DNA from: Euclidia mi | Lineage: Eukaryota > Arthropoda > Insecta > Lepidoptera > Erebidae | Assembly (NCBI GenBank): GCA_944739405.2 | Contig: OX123196.2 | Location: forward strand, 72,501,688 to 72,565,687 | Direction of reading: 5' to 3' | Length of the DNA: 64,000 nucleotides | Part shown: positions 24,001 through 36,100 of the stretch, one piece after another | Layout of the letters: each line of letters starts with the position of its first letter | Position numbering within the stretch: position 1 is the first letter of the stretch | Notes under the pieces: model-generated | What the model saw: the letters and a program-made list of their open reading frames with translations, nothing else | Database searches by the model: none | Told to the model about the DNA's origin: nothing | Position numbers and translations under genes: made by a program

Positions 24001-27000
24001 AGGGACACACTTCTATCTTGAGCGCGCCCGGGATACACTTGAGCTTTGTCCACACGTTTGTGTAGCCTCACCTCCGTAAGGGCTGAGCTTGGCGAGCTCG
24101 GGCGTGAGTCCGTTGCGCAGCTCCTCGGGGCAGGGACACACTTCTATCTTGAGCGCGCCCGGGATACACTTGAGCTTTGTCCACACGTTTGTGTAGCCTC
24201 ACCTCCGTAAGGGCTGAGCTTGGCGAGCTCGGGCGTGAGTCCGTTGCGCAGCTCCTCGGGGCAGGGACACACTTCTATCTTGAGCGCGCCCGGGATACAC
24301 TTGAGCTTTGTCCACACGTTTGTGTAGCCTCACCTCCGTAAGGGCTGAGCTTGGCGAGCTCGGGCGTGAGTCCGTTGCGCAGCTCCTCGGGGCAGGGACA
24401 CACTTCTATCTTGAGCGCGCCCGGGATACACTTGAGCTTTGTCCACACGTTTGTGTAGCCTCACCTCCGTAAGGGCTGAGCTTGGCGAGCTCGGGCGTGA
24501 GTCCGTTGCGCAGCTCCTCGGGGCAGGGACACACTTCTATCTTGAGCGCGCCCGGGATACACTTGAGCTTTGTCCACACGTTTGTGTAGCCTCACCTCCG
24601 TAAGGGCTGAGCTTGGCGAGCTCGGGCGTGAGTCCGTTGCGCAGCTCCTCGGGGCAGGGACACACTTCTATCTTGAGCGCGCCCGGGATACACTTGAGCT
24701 TTGTCCACACGTTTGTGTAGCCTCACCTCCGTAAGGGCTGAGCTTGGCGAGCTCGGGCGTGAGTCCGTTGCGCAGCTCCTCGGGGCAGGGACACACTTCT
24801 ATCTTGAGCGCGCCCGGGATACACTTGAGCTTTGTCCACACGTTTGTGTAGCCTCACCTCCGTAAGGGCTGAGCTTGGCGAGCTCGGGCGTGAGTCCGTT
24901 GCGCAGCTCCTCGGGGCAGGGACACACTTCTATCTTGAGCGCGCCCGGGATACACTTGAGCTTTGTCCACACGTTTGTGTAGCCTCACCTCCGTAAGGGC
25001 TGAGCTTGGCGAGCTCGGGCGTGAGTCCGTTGCGCAGCTCCTCGGGGCAGGGACACACTTCTATCTTGAGCGCGCCCGGGATACACTTGAGCTTTGTCCA
25101 CACGTTTGTGTAGCCTCACCTCCGTAAGGGCTGAGCTTGGCGAGCTCGGGCGTGAGTCCGTTGCGCAGCTCCTCGGGGCAGGGACACAGCTCGATCTTGA
25201 GCGCGCCCGGGATACACTTGAGCTTTGTCCACACGTTTGTGTAGCCTCACCTCCGTAAGGGCTGAGCTTGGCGAGCTCGGGCGTGAGTCCGTTGCGCAGC
25301 TCCTCGGGGCAGGGACACACTTCTATCTTGAGCGCGCCCGGGATACACTTGAGCTTTGTCCACACGTTTGTGTAGCCTCACCTCCGTAAGGGCTGAGCTT
25401 GGCGAGCTCGGGCGTGAGTCCGTTGCGCAGCTCCTCGGGGCAGGGACACACTTCTATCTTGAGCGCGCCCGGGATACACTTGAGCTTTGTCCACACGTTT
25501 GTGTAGCCTCACCTCCGTAAGGGCTGAGCTTGGCGAGCTCGGGCGTGAGTCCGTTGCGCAGCTCCTCGGGGCAGGGACACACTTCTATCTTGAGCGCGCC
25601 CGGGATACACTTGAGCTTCTTGGGTGCGGCGCTGGGACGCTTGATCTCGCACAGGAACTTGTACAGGTCCTCGTCACGCAGCTTGTCTGTCTCCTGCAAC
25701 ATGATATATTATGTGCCTTATAGTATACTAGAGGACGCCAGCAGCTACGCCTGCATTTTTTTTAATTTACCCGTTTTGGCCGATCCCGTGGGAATTTCGG
25801 GAAATCCCTTCTTAGTGCACCCCTACGGTCCCCAAGGAACATACATGCCAAATTTCAGCTTCCTACGCCCAATAGTTCGGCTGTAGCGTGTCTGTCAGTC
25901 AGTCAGTAAGGCAAGGATTTTATATATTAAGATTTGTGCCAACAAGTGGAGCAAGACCTAGGCGGACGTTCTCTGACCAGATTGGAGACATCCTGAAAAA
26001 AGAGCAGGTCAGAAGTACCCTTAACAGAAGAGCATGCATGAGAAACTTGATGGGAGTGAATGAAGCAAGAGAGGTATATCAGGATCGTTGCAAATGGCGT
26101 TCCGTAGTCTCTGTCTACCCCTCCGGAAAACAGGCGTGAGTCTATGTATGTATGTAGTATATTTGTGCGACGTGATGAGGCGACACCCAATATAATTCTC
26201 GAGCGTTTACCATCTGCGACATGGGCACTCTCACCACTGTACCATGATCACTCGATTGCCTAGCATAGCGCCACATTGTCAGTTACTATTCTTACCATGA
26301 GTTCGCGATTACTTCACATCTGCGTCAGGTGCCCATATACAATTTCGCCACGAATTCAAGTAAAATTACCCAGCGCGTCGCGTGTTCTCAAACCATTACC
26401 ATTTTCTCTGTACGAACGAGATTGTGGCGGCTGCTGTTTCAAATTGTATTTTTTTATGGTACACTATATTCTACTCAAGGTCTAATCATTTGATACCCAT
26501 ATTTTGTAGGGTTGTAGAAATATACGAGTTTATATCAGCCGACTTTTAATGAAAGCTGTTTTGGAGTTCGAAGTAAATTTATCATGGATAACCGAATTAT
26601 CATAGCAAATAAAGTATTTGACTAAATTACAGCTTAATCGAAGCAAAAAAAGTAGTTCAAATTCAATTTGCGAGCTTATGTCCAAACCTACATACATTGC
26701 ATGAGTACAACAAGTGCAAAAGGAAAGGGTCCGGCTCTGTTGGCGAAGCCCCTAGGCCGTGTGAGTGGCCCCGCTCTAGCGGCCGACACGGGGGGGTCGT
26801 GCCCCGAGCTCGGCGCGGAGGGCCGGCAGAGGCCCTCGGTGGGGGCAGCAGTCCCCGGGCCTCCGGAGCCGCGCGCCACGCCGGCCGAGCGTGCGGGCCG
26901 CGCCTCAAACCATCCGCAGTTCCCGACCTCCGCGCCGCCGGATTACAGGAGGCGCCACCCTCCCGGTCGTCACTCACAACCAAATACTCGTTCTACTTGT

Positions 27001-30000
27001 AAACACCCGGTACCGGACTCGAATCCCCGTCAGTCGCACGACTTTTTATGTATTGACTTTTTTTAGATTCAATTAGATTATAAGTCACCGTTACTAGGAT
27101 CTTTCCTAGCTGTTTTTGATATAATTAATGTGTATTTTCAATCTTTTAAATATTTCTGTACTTTTTATAAAATATCAAAGCAAATCCGCAATAAACTTCT
27201 TAAACCGCGTCGGTGGGTATGATTCGTACTTTAGACATAATCATAAAATGGTTTACTAATTTACACAACCACATAAAATATCATAAAGTAAAAGCTCGAA
27301 TTAAAAAATAATTAAACCCACTTAAAAAGTTTTTATCTAAATAGAATTTTGCGCCACGCCATCTAGGGTAGTGGTTGAAACTAACAAAGTTCTAGTCGTT
27401 TGTGGTTGAAAGCGAAGGGTGCGGGTCGTCAGACTCGAACTGAATCTAGAAAAGAGGGCGCTAGTTCAACTTATATTGTTTGTAAAGCGGTACGTTCGTG
27501 ACGTAAGTTTGCGTGTTGGATTGGGTCGATCGCCAGTACAGGGTTTGATGTTTATTTCAACCCTATTTTTAGTGCAAACCTCCTAAGTTCTAAGATAACA
27601 TAACTTCATAACAGATTAACACTGTACTCAGAATATAGTTGTTTGTTGTTATAAACACTACAGCTTATTCTCTGAGATCAATTACTGTATCTGATCTATA
27701 ACTACGATGAATAGTTTAGGTAGCAAAAACGTTGACTTCTCAATTGTCAAAAAGTATTTCTGTTTGGATCGTCCATTTGTTTAGGAACGTTTTACAATTG
27801 TTCTTATCATTTTATTTTTTTTAAGAAATGTTCGGATTGTAACGTCAATATCTCCATTCTCAATTCAATGTCTTACCTCAATACTTTTCATTAGGTGTTT
27901 TTATTTTAATACTGGTTATTCTAGTAAGGTTCTATATAAAGGACAATGGGCAATTTTGTATGCAGCGTGGGCGGTCCGCGGCCAAGAATGATTTTGTTAT
28001 TAATTAGAGTATTTTAGTCCTACGATTACTGTGGACAAGTGTTATCAGTGTGGTGTACTTCTAAAACGGATAAAAGACGTTTTTGTTTTTGAAACTTTAT
28101 ATCATTTTACTCACTACTCTGGCTTATACCCAATGCAAAAATACAAAAAGAAAGTAAAACAACTTATTTAGATAGGCATCATATAACAAATCACAGATTA
28201 TTGTATTAGTAGTAAGCACAGTTCCATACTATGTATTATAAACATGAAACCTTTATTTGGTTATAAATAACTAACATAATATCAAACTATTATAATTATT
28301 GTATGTGGGTAAAGGTATGAATGGACATAATGATTTAATAAAGTCCCCTCAAATAAACTAATACTGGTCTACGCCATGGAATATCGATATCCCTTCGGGT
28401 TATGGAGATCAGACGGCAGTCGCTCTGTGGAATAGCTGATATTCTCTTGTCTGGTTTGACTAGTAAGCAGACGTCGAGCTTCAAGGCGTAAATCTTGGAT
28501 GCAACTGGGATAACGCTAGGACGATGATAAATGAGTTCTAGATCTTACATGCCTTGATTGTATTCGAACCCGTAACAACGAAATGTCTTTCTCTTCTATA
28601 TATTTGCTAAGACGCCTTACTTGTTGCTCTCGGCACACTGCAAACAAAATGAGATCGCGCGAATATTTTATTATACATTCATGATGTGTTACCGTGTCAC
28701 AAAACGTTTATCCATACAATTAGGTTATATTGACATTCAAATATTTCTTCTCCTAAATGGAATACAGTGTAACGCCCATAGTAAAAGATGTTCCTAATTA
28801 CCAGTACTTTCATTTGGCATTAAATTCATTGATGGCCGCCGACCGCCCAAAACCGCCCATTGTCCTTTGATCAAGATAAACAAGTAGTTTTCGATTTATC
28901 CTTAAGTGCTGTTTTTTACATACTTTGAGGCAATTATAAAGCCGTTTTTTAAGCATAGTCTTGTTTTATTTAATTGTAAAAGTATTTATGGCCCTTGTAT
29001 ACAGGGTGTAAATAGACCCTTAACGGAACAAGGTTTAATGCTTTAAACATTTTTTACTTCGGCACCATACCTGGGAAATTACTGGTTTAGGAGATATTGA
29101 GGCTCAAATTCCCGATATTTTTTTTTCTAATTATAGCAAAATCGTGTTTTGAATGTCAAATGTAAAATGTCTTCCAAATAAACAGAAACAAAATTGACAA
29201 TATTTCCCTGAAATATACGTCTTTAAAGTCCACTGAACGCAATGTAGTACGCGCGACACAAGCTCACGCACACAGACGAAGCTAACAGCTGAGTGCGCGC
29301 GAGGTCATTGCCTTCGTCCGGGCGTCCACGGTGTAGGTAGTGTACGGGCGGGGTACACGAGCGTGCTTTACATTGGGGCTTATAAAACGTGTCTAATTTT
29401 TAAGCTTAAAAAATATTTCGTTTCCCAGGTATTATATTATCCGTGTGGTGACGGATTAAGAATACGAATTGTCACCACCCCATATCATCCCATGGGTGTC
29501 GTAAGAGCCGACAGATGGAGTATATCATGCAGAGAACAGCACTGTAAGAGAATGACAACTTGATACAAACCCTATACCAACCCGCTTGGCCAGCGTGGTA
29601 TAGTTTTACATTCTGTAAGTAGAGCAAGTGTCCTGCCGGGTACGGGTACCTGCTTGAAGAAGCTGGTGACGGTGATGACGATGGGCTTGAAGGTGTCGAG
29701 CTGGTGCGCGAGGTCGTCGGCGTGCTGCTGAGGGGGGCGCCGCTCCATGGAGCCCTTGCGCGTCAGGGAGCCCCCCACCTCGCCAGCTCGACGCCGGAGC
29801 TGTTCCAGGCTGCTGGACGACGCCTTACGATCTGACGACACACAAACATATACTAATGGGTCTTCATATCCTGCAGCTCACAGACCTTAGAGTACTGGAA
29901 GTAAGTTTGAGTGGTGGTAAAGTACGACAATCGGTGGATAGTGGTCCAAATAAAAGGGTAGGTACAGCGTACGATGATGAATATGATTAAGATTTTAATG

Positions 30001-33000
30001 AATGCACAGACGTGCAAGTGATAGTCAATGATAATTTTTTTTTTTTTTTTTTTTTTTCAGCCTGTCTGTGTGTCCCACTGCTGGGCAAAGGCCTCTCCCT
30101 TGGACCGCCATGCATCCCTGTCTTGTGGTAAGCTCGTCCAGTCGCTGTCAAATGCATCCAGGTCATCCCGCCATCTTCGTTTGGGTCTTCCACGTCGTCG
30201 CCGACTGTCATGAGGCACCCAAGTGGTAGCTAGATAGGCCCACCTTTCTGGGTGCATACGACAAACGTGTCCGGCCCAGTCCCACTTCAGTCTAGCAGAT
30301 TTTAATCCGACGTCAGCTATGCGTGTTTTGGAGCGTAGCAAAGTGTTTCGAACATGGTCTGTTCTTTTTACACCAAGAATGCTACGCTCCATCGCCCTTT
30401 GGCAAATCTTCAATTTGGACTTCTGGATTTCGGTCAGGGACCATGTTTGGGCACCGTAGGTTAGGACGGGCAGTATGCACATGTCGACGAGTTTACGCTT
30501 TAGTGACAATGGAAGGTTGCCCTTCAAAAACTCTTTCATTGACCAGAAGCTCTTCCAGGCATTTTCGACTCGTCGTGCTACTTCCTTGTCTTGCCTGTTA
30601 CTAAAAGAGACAATCTGGCCTAAGTAAATATATTCGTCGACATAATGTATAGTCTGCCCGTCTACCGTGACCCTACGTTTCGTGCTGTTGGTCATTACCT
30701 GAGTTTTCGTCCGGTTCATCAGAAGTCCAACTTGAAGACTTGCAGAGCTGAGGTCTTTGAGCATTAGCTCGAGCAATGATAATTACAAAAGTGAATTTAC
30801 TGTAAGTTAACACATTAGTATAAATGATGCTATGATGTTTAATAGTTGGTGGCTCGAATGTAAAGATTATGATGAATATGATGACGAATGTGGTGATGAT
30901 TTTAATTGACGAACATTTTAAATAATTTTACGTTTGCAACCCAGTCTAAGAAATATGTAAATCAATGATTAGATTAATACTGACTACAAATTAAAGAAAA
31001 AGCTGTTTCGTGTACAAATAACGCCACCTACTAAAAGCTGTAATCTATCACCTGAAAGAAAGCGCACGTTGAACTGGGAAATAAAGGTTAGCAGACAAAG
31101 TACAATGGCTATAAATGAAGAAAGCCATGATGGTCAGATGATCTGAATGGAGTGAGAATTTGGAATGTGAGAGTAAATATAAACCAATTACCGGCCGATT
31201 CTGCGCGATCCCAGGTCAGCGTGAAATTAGACACAATTTTGATATCAGTTTTGGCCGAATTAAGAGACATAAATAATATAAACTGACGGACTCATAAACT
31301 GCATCAAAGTTCAGGATTACTTTGAAATGATTTTTTAAATTATATAAATATGGAGAGACTGGCTTTTAATCTTAAAAAAAGCAAAATTTAAGAATAGAAC
31401 TGCAGTAAAACAAATGAATATTGCCGGGAAAGAAAATTTACTCGTAGTATCAGATTTGCGTGTTATTTAAAACGAAGTTTTAAATTGATTCGCATTGATT
31501 TTTTATTCTTTTGTCAATTGAATTATTGTTACCAGCAGAATTGTTGGGTTAGTTTTTTAACTCATCGAGAGTTTTTGAACCATAATATGGATACTTCGTC
31601 CGAACAAGCGGCTCAAATTGTAGCACTGGTGCGGGAGGGCTTGGATCTACGGTTTCTAGAATATACAGAAGGTTTGTGGAGAGAGGTTCTTACAGAAGGA
31701 GACGTGGTACAGGCAGGACTCGAGCAACCACCGGTCGTGATGACCGATTTATTGTTACAACTTCCCTGCGAAATCGTTTCCTCACGTCAGTTAACATCAG
31801 AACAGAGCTTAGTGAAGTGCGTGGAGTAAATGTGAGTGCACGAACAATAAGAAGAAGGTTTAACCTTCTTCTTATTGTTCGGAAGCGGATATCACCCCTT
31901 TTAGACCAGCAAATGGTCCAAAGTTGTCTGTAGCTCACAGACAAGCACGCTTAAGATTTGCGCGTTCAACACGCGCACCTAACGCGTCACCTAAATTGGA
32001 CAGAAGAGCAATGGGCCTCCGTATTGTTCACGGACGAGTGTAGGACATGGTTATATGGTGCAGATGGTCGCAGAAGAGTCTATCGTCGACGTGGGAAGCG
32101 ATATGCTCAAAGTTGCACTGAGGAGCGTGTTCCTTTTGGAGGCGGTGCGTGTATGGTCTGGGGTGGCATATCGATGAACTGGCGAACAGAACTTGTGTTC
32201 ATAGACATGGTCCGTCAAAACGGTAATAGAGGAGGTTTGACTGCACATCGCTACATAACAGTGATCTTAGAATATCACGTGGTGACTTACATGGGATTCA
32301 AAGGCGAAAATTTTACTTTAATGCAGGATAATGCCCGGCCGCACGCTGCTGCACAAGTTCGACAATATTGCGAAGAGGTTGGGATACGTATAATGAATTG
32401 GCCAGCGCGCAGCCCGGATCTTAATCCTATTGAGCATGTTTGGGCCAATTTAAAAAGAGCTGTATATGCGAGAAATCCTGTGCCTACGACAGTGGCAGCA
32501 CTAAGAACAGCACTTTCAGAAGAATGGGACAATATTCCGCAAGATCTCTTAATAACCCTAATAAAATCTATGCGGAACCGATTAGAATCCGTAATAAGGG
32601 CACGTGGAGGTAATACACCTTATTAAAACATAAATATTCCTTGGATAAAGTTTGTGTCTATTGTTAAAACCATTTTTTTTATTAAACCAATTTTCCTTAA
32701 ATTTCTGTTTTTTCTACAAAAAAGTCTTAAGGTCCTTTCCTGTACACAAACTTAAACTTAAGGATATGATCCTACGCTGTTTTAAAGTTCATGAACCAAT
32801 CTAGAGGTTTCAATTTAAATCTGTATAGAAAGTTTGCATACTTGGTTAAAATATTTATTTCAAAGTCGTCTATTACTTTGATGCGGTTTATGAGTCCGTC
32901 AGTGTAATATACTTAATGAGGGTAAGTAATAGAATATAATTATATTGGACATTAGAGTGTATATTACTTGAAATTGTGGCTTGTGTGGGTGTGTGTTTGT

Positions 33001-33014
33001 GAGCGGGTGGTTGG

Positions 33015-33067
<53 letters not shown>

Positions 33068-33106
33068 TGCGTGTGTGCGGGTGGATGTGTGTGTGTGGAT
33101 GTGTGG

Positions 33107-33152
<46 letters not shown>

Positions 33153-36100
33153 GTGAATGTGTGTGTGTGTGTGTGCGCGCGGGTGGATGCGTGTGTGTGT
33201 GTGTGCAGGTGAATGTGTGTGTGTGTGTGCGTGTGTGTGTAAGTGTGCGTGCGTGTGTGTGTGCAGGTGAATGTGTGTGTGTGCGTGTGTGTGTAAGTGT
33301 GCGTGCGTGTGTGTGTGCTTGTGTGTACCGAGGCTGTTGGTGTTGTGCGCGGGCTCGTCGCGCTCGAGGCTGTTGGACCCGCTGAGTATGTTGAGCAGTG
33401 ACACAGCACTCCACGCTAACGGCATCCGATATTTGCCCAGTCGAGCACACGCCGCCGCCGCGCCCGCACGGACTTTTTCGCGGTTCTACAGGTACAAGTA
33501 ATCGAATCTAAGCAAAATATGCTATTACATTTATGTACACCTTATTAATTCAGCGTAGCTTAAATTATAGCTTTATCAACCCCCCTTTTTAAACGTACTT
33601 TACAACAGCAAACACCTTGCTTTACGTACACCATCCTCTGAGAGATTCCTCAGGAGAGGAACCCTGTTTAGGGTTACTGAGGCTACTTATGTTTTTTTTT
33701 TTTTCAAACGAAACTTATATTGCCTCATAGTGTATATCTAAAATTTTGTATGTATTTATTGTCAAATATATCATAATTTGGTAAATAAATGGTATTTGAA
33801 ATAATAGGGGTCACAATGTCGTACCTTGCGGCATCCCCAACAAAGGCATACATGTACATGTAAGGGAAAAATTTTTTTTGGCTATTTCATTTTGTAATAA
33901 TAACGTATCATGGCCAGCCAAGGAAAAACAATTTATTTTGTTAAACTTCCCTGAGAGTTTATTCACATTATTTGAGTTAAAATGATGTGATTCTTAAAGT
34001 CTAATGCTTTTCTTGAGTCTAGATTGCGTTTGGAAGTTGGGAATTCTGGGTACTTAACTTACAACTTCAATAAAACTCTTACCTTATCATCTTTAATATA
34101 AGGTTCAACGCATTCGTTGACGTCTCCCTGCAGAACCTTCTCGACTCTGACCACGAGGAACATGTCCGGCGAAGGGTTCATTATATCAAACACAGCACTC
34201 CTACTTAACGTCGACAAGTCTGCGTGAGGAATATGAGCAGACAGCATCTGCTTGGTACACTCAGAGTTGAGGTTGAAGTAGAAGTTCTCTGACATTTTCT
34301 TTTTCTCCTTTGCGTCATACAACGCCATTGAAGCGAATAGCGGCTCCACGTCCAGTTCCAACCTTGAATAGATTTCCATGATGTCAATGTCAACACATTT
34401 TAATAAAAAACATAACGTTTACTTCAATGTTAATTCATTTTCAGACTATTTCTTGAATATAGAAAAAACTGTCTTATGTAACACGAGCATTTTGAATCAC
34501 AAAAGTACAAGTACCGATAGTATTCGGCCAAATTTGGAAGACCTTCATCGTCCTAGCGCTCCAAGACGAAAGAGTATAACGCTAGGATGATGTTGATAAT
34601 GATCTTACTTGAGCTGGTGGCACACGACGAGGATCCTGTGTCCCATGATCTCGCAGGGCATCTCGGCGGCGAGGCGTCGCTCCACCGCCTCCTCCTCGTC
34701 CTGGTACGGCGTGTACAGACCCAGCAGGTCCGACTGGCGGTTCTCCAGTCTACACAACAGAACATGTTGCTAGCTGACTTACTGGCAAAATATATTTAAT
34801 TTATTTCTAACCAAATTGAAAAAGGAAGGCGTTCTACTTTCTTATGTGTATGTACATCGATTACTCAAAGGTTTCTGTTCAGATTTCTGAGATTATTTTT
34901 GTTCGTCGCTCGATACAGAACTTGTCATTCATAGTTTGGCTAAGAGGTTTTAATTTTATATCTTTGATTTCGTGCTACTCATGATACTTTCTCAATACTG
35001 GAATATAAATACATAAGAAAGTGCTCTAATATATCGATGAACAAGAACATCGCTATAAAAGCTGGCAATATTAAAGCTATTTATCATATCTGGAAAGTTG
35101 GAGAGTGTGAATGGAGCTGTACCTCCTAGCTTCATTGATGGCATCGATCTGCTCTGGCGGCTTCCTCTCGAAGAGGTCGGGCAGCAGCGGGTCGGAGGAG
35201 GAGCTGCGCAGGTCCAGGCTCGCCCAGGAGCCGCGCGGCGTCAGCGTCTCGTTGCAGGAGGACGACGAGGAGATGGACGCCACCGACTGGCGCCCGCTCG
35301 ACGGCTGCGACTCTGACAACTGACAACCGAGAGAAGACTAGTAAATACGGTGTATGTAAGGCCGAGGCGAGGCGTGTGTAGTACGTACCTGGTGCGAGGC
35401 GAGCTCCTCCTGCGAGTCGTCGAGCTCGTACAGGTGCGGCGGTGAGGCGGCGGCGAGGCGCTCGAGGCGCTCGGCGAGGCGCTCGCGGCTGTGCGCCGAG
35501 GCGAGGCGTGTGTAGTACGTACCTGGTGCGAGGCGAGCTCCTCCTGCGAGTCGTCGAGCTCGTACAGGTGCGGCGGTGAGGCGGCGGCGAGGCGCTCGAG
35601 GCGCTCGGCGAGGCGCTCGCGGCTGTGCGCCGAGGCGAGGCGTGTGTAGTACGTACCTGGTGCGAGGCGAGCTCCTCCTGCGAGTCGTCGAGCTCGTACA
35701 GGTGCGGCGGTGAGGCGGCGGCGAGGCGCTCGAGGCGCTCGGCGAGGCGCTCGCGGCTGTGCGCCGAGGCGGAGTGCGCTCGGTGCTTGTACTCCACCAC
35801 GGTGTAGTCCGACGTGTACGCGCGGATGCAGTCGCGCACGAACATCGGCGCCTGCATGCTGCATACAACACAACACACACGTTACACAGGGCTTTACACT
35901 TGTCACTACAGCCTCGTGCTTCAGCATGAACAGAAAATTACATCTTTTCAAGTACCGTTTAACAAAATAAAGGCGTAAAATTGCGCATCTCTCTCTATTA
36001 GCGAACACTGCCAGGCGCAGGCAAAAATATTTTTTTAATGTCAACATTGAAAAAATATTAGCCCCAACTAAATGTTTGGCTTATTATTTTTTTACTCCTT

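Noticed and set aside
19614..25365. Three identical 126-codon open frames in the 131-bp array
   Set aside because: They arise where variant units lose a TAG in the second frame. They lack independent gene signals and read through donor sites.
19483..25618. CRISPR array or ordinary satellite
   Set aside because: There are no spacers and the whole unit repeats. It is recognisably exon plus donor, and the organism is a eukaryote.
26663..27076. Overlapping Pro/Ala/Arg-rich open frames
   Set aside because: Several frames on both strands are open at once in a GC-rich block, which indicates base composition rather than coding.
32888..33450. 150-180-residue Thr-His and Cys-Val repeat proteins
   Set aside because: They are translations of the TG/CA microsatellite; the only real coding part is exon E7.
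35132..36047. 180-268-residue open frames over the E3 triplication
   Set aside because: GC-rich tandem copies remove stops in all frames; phase and homology support only the spliced E3/E4 reading.
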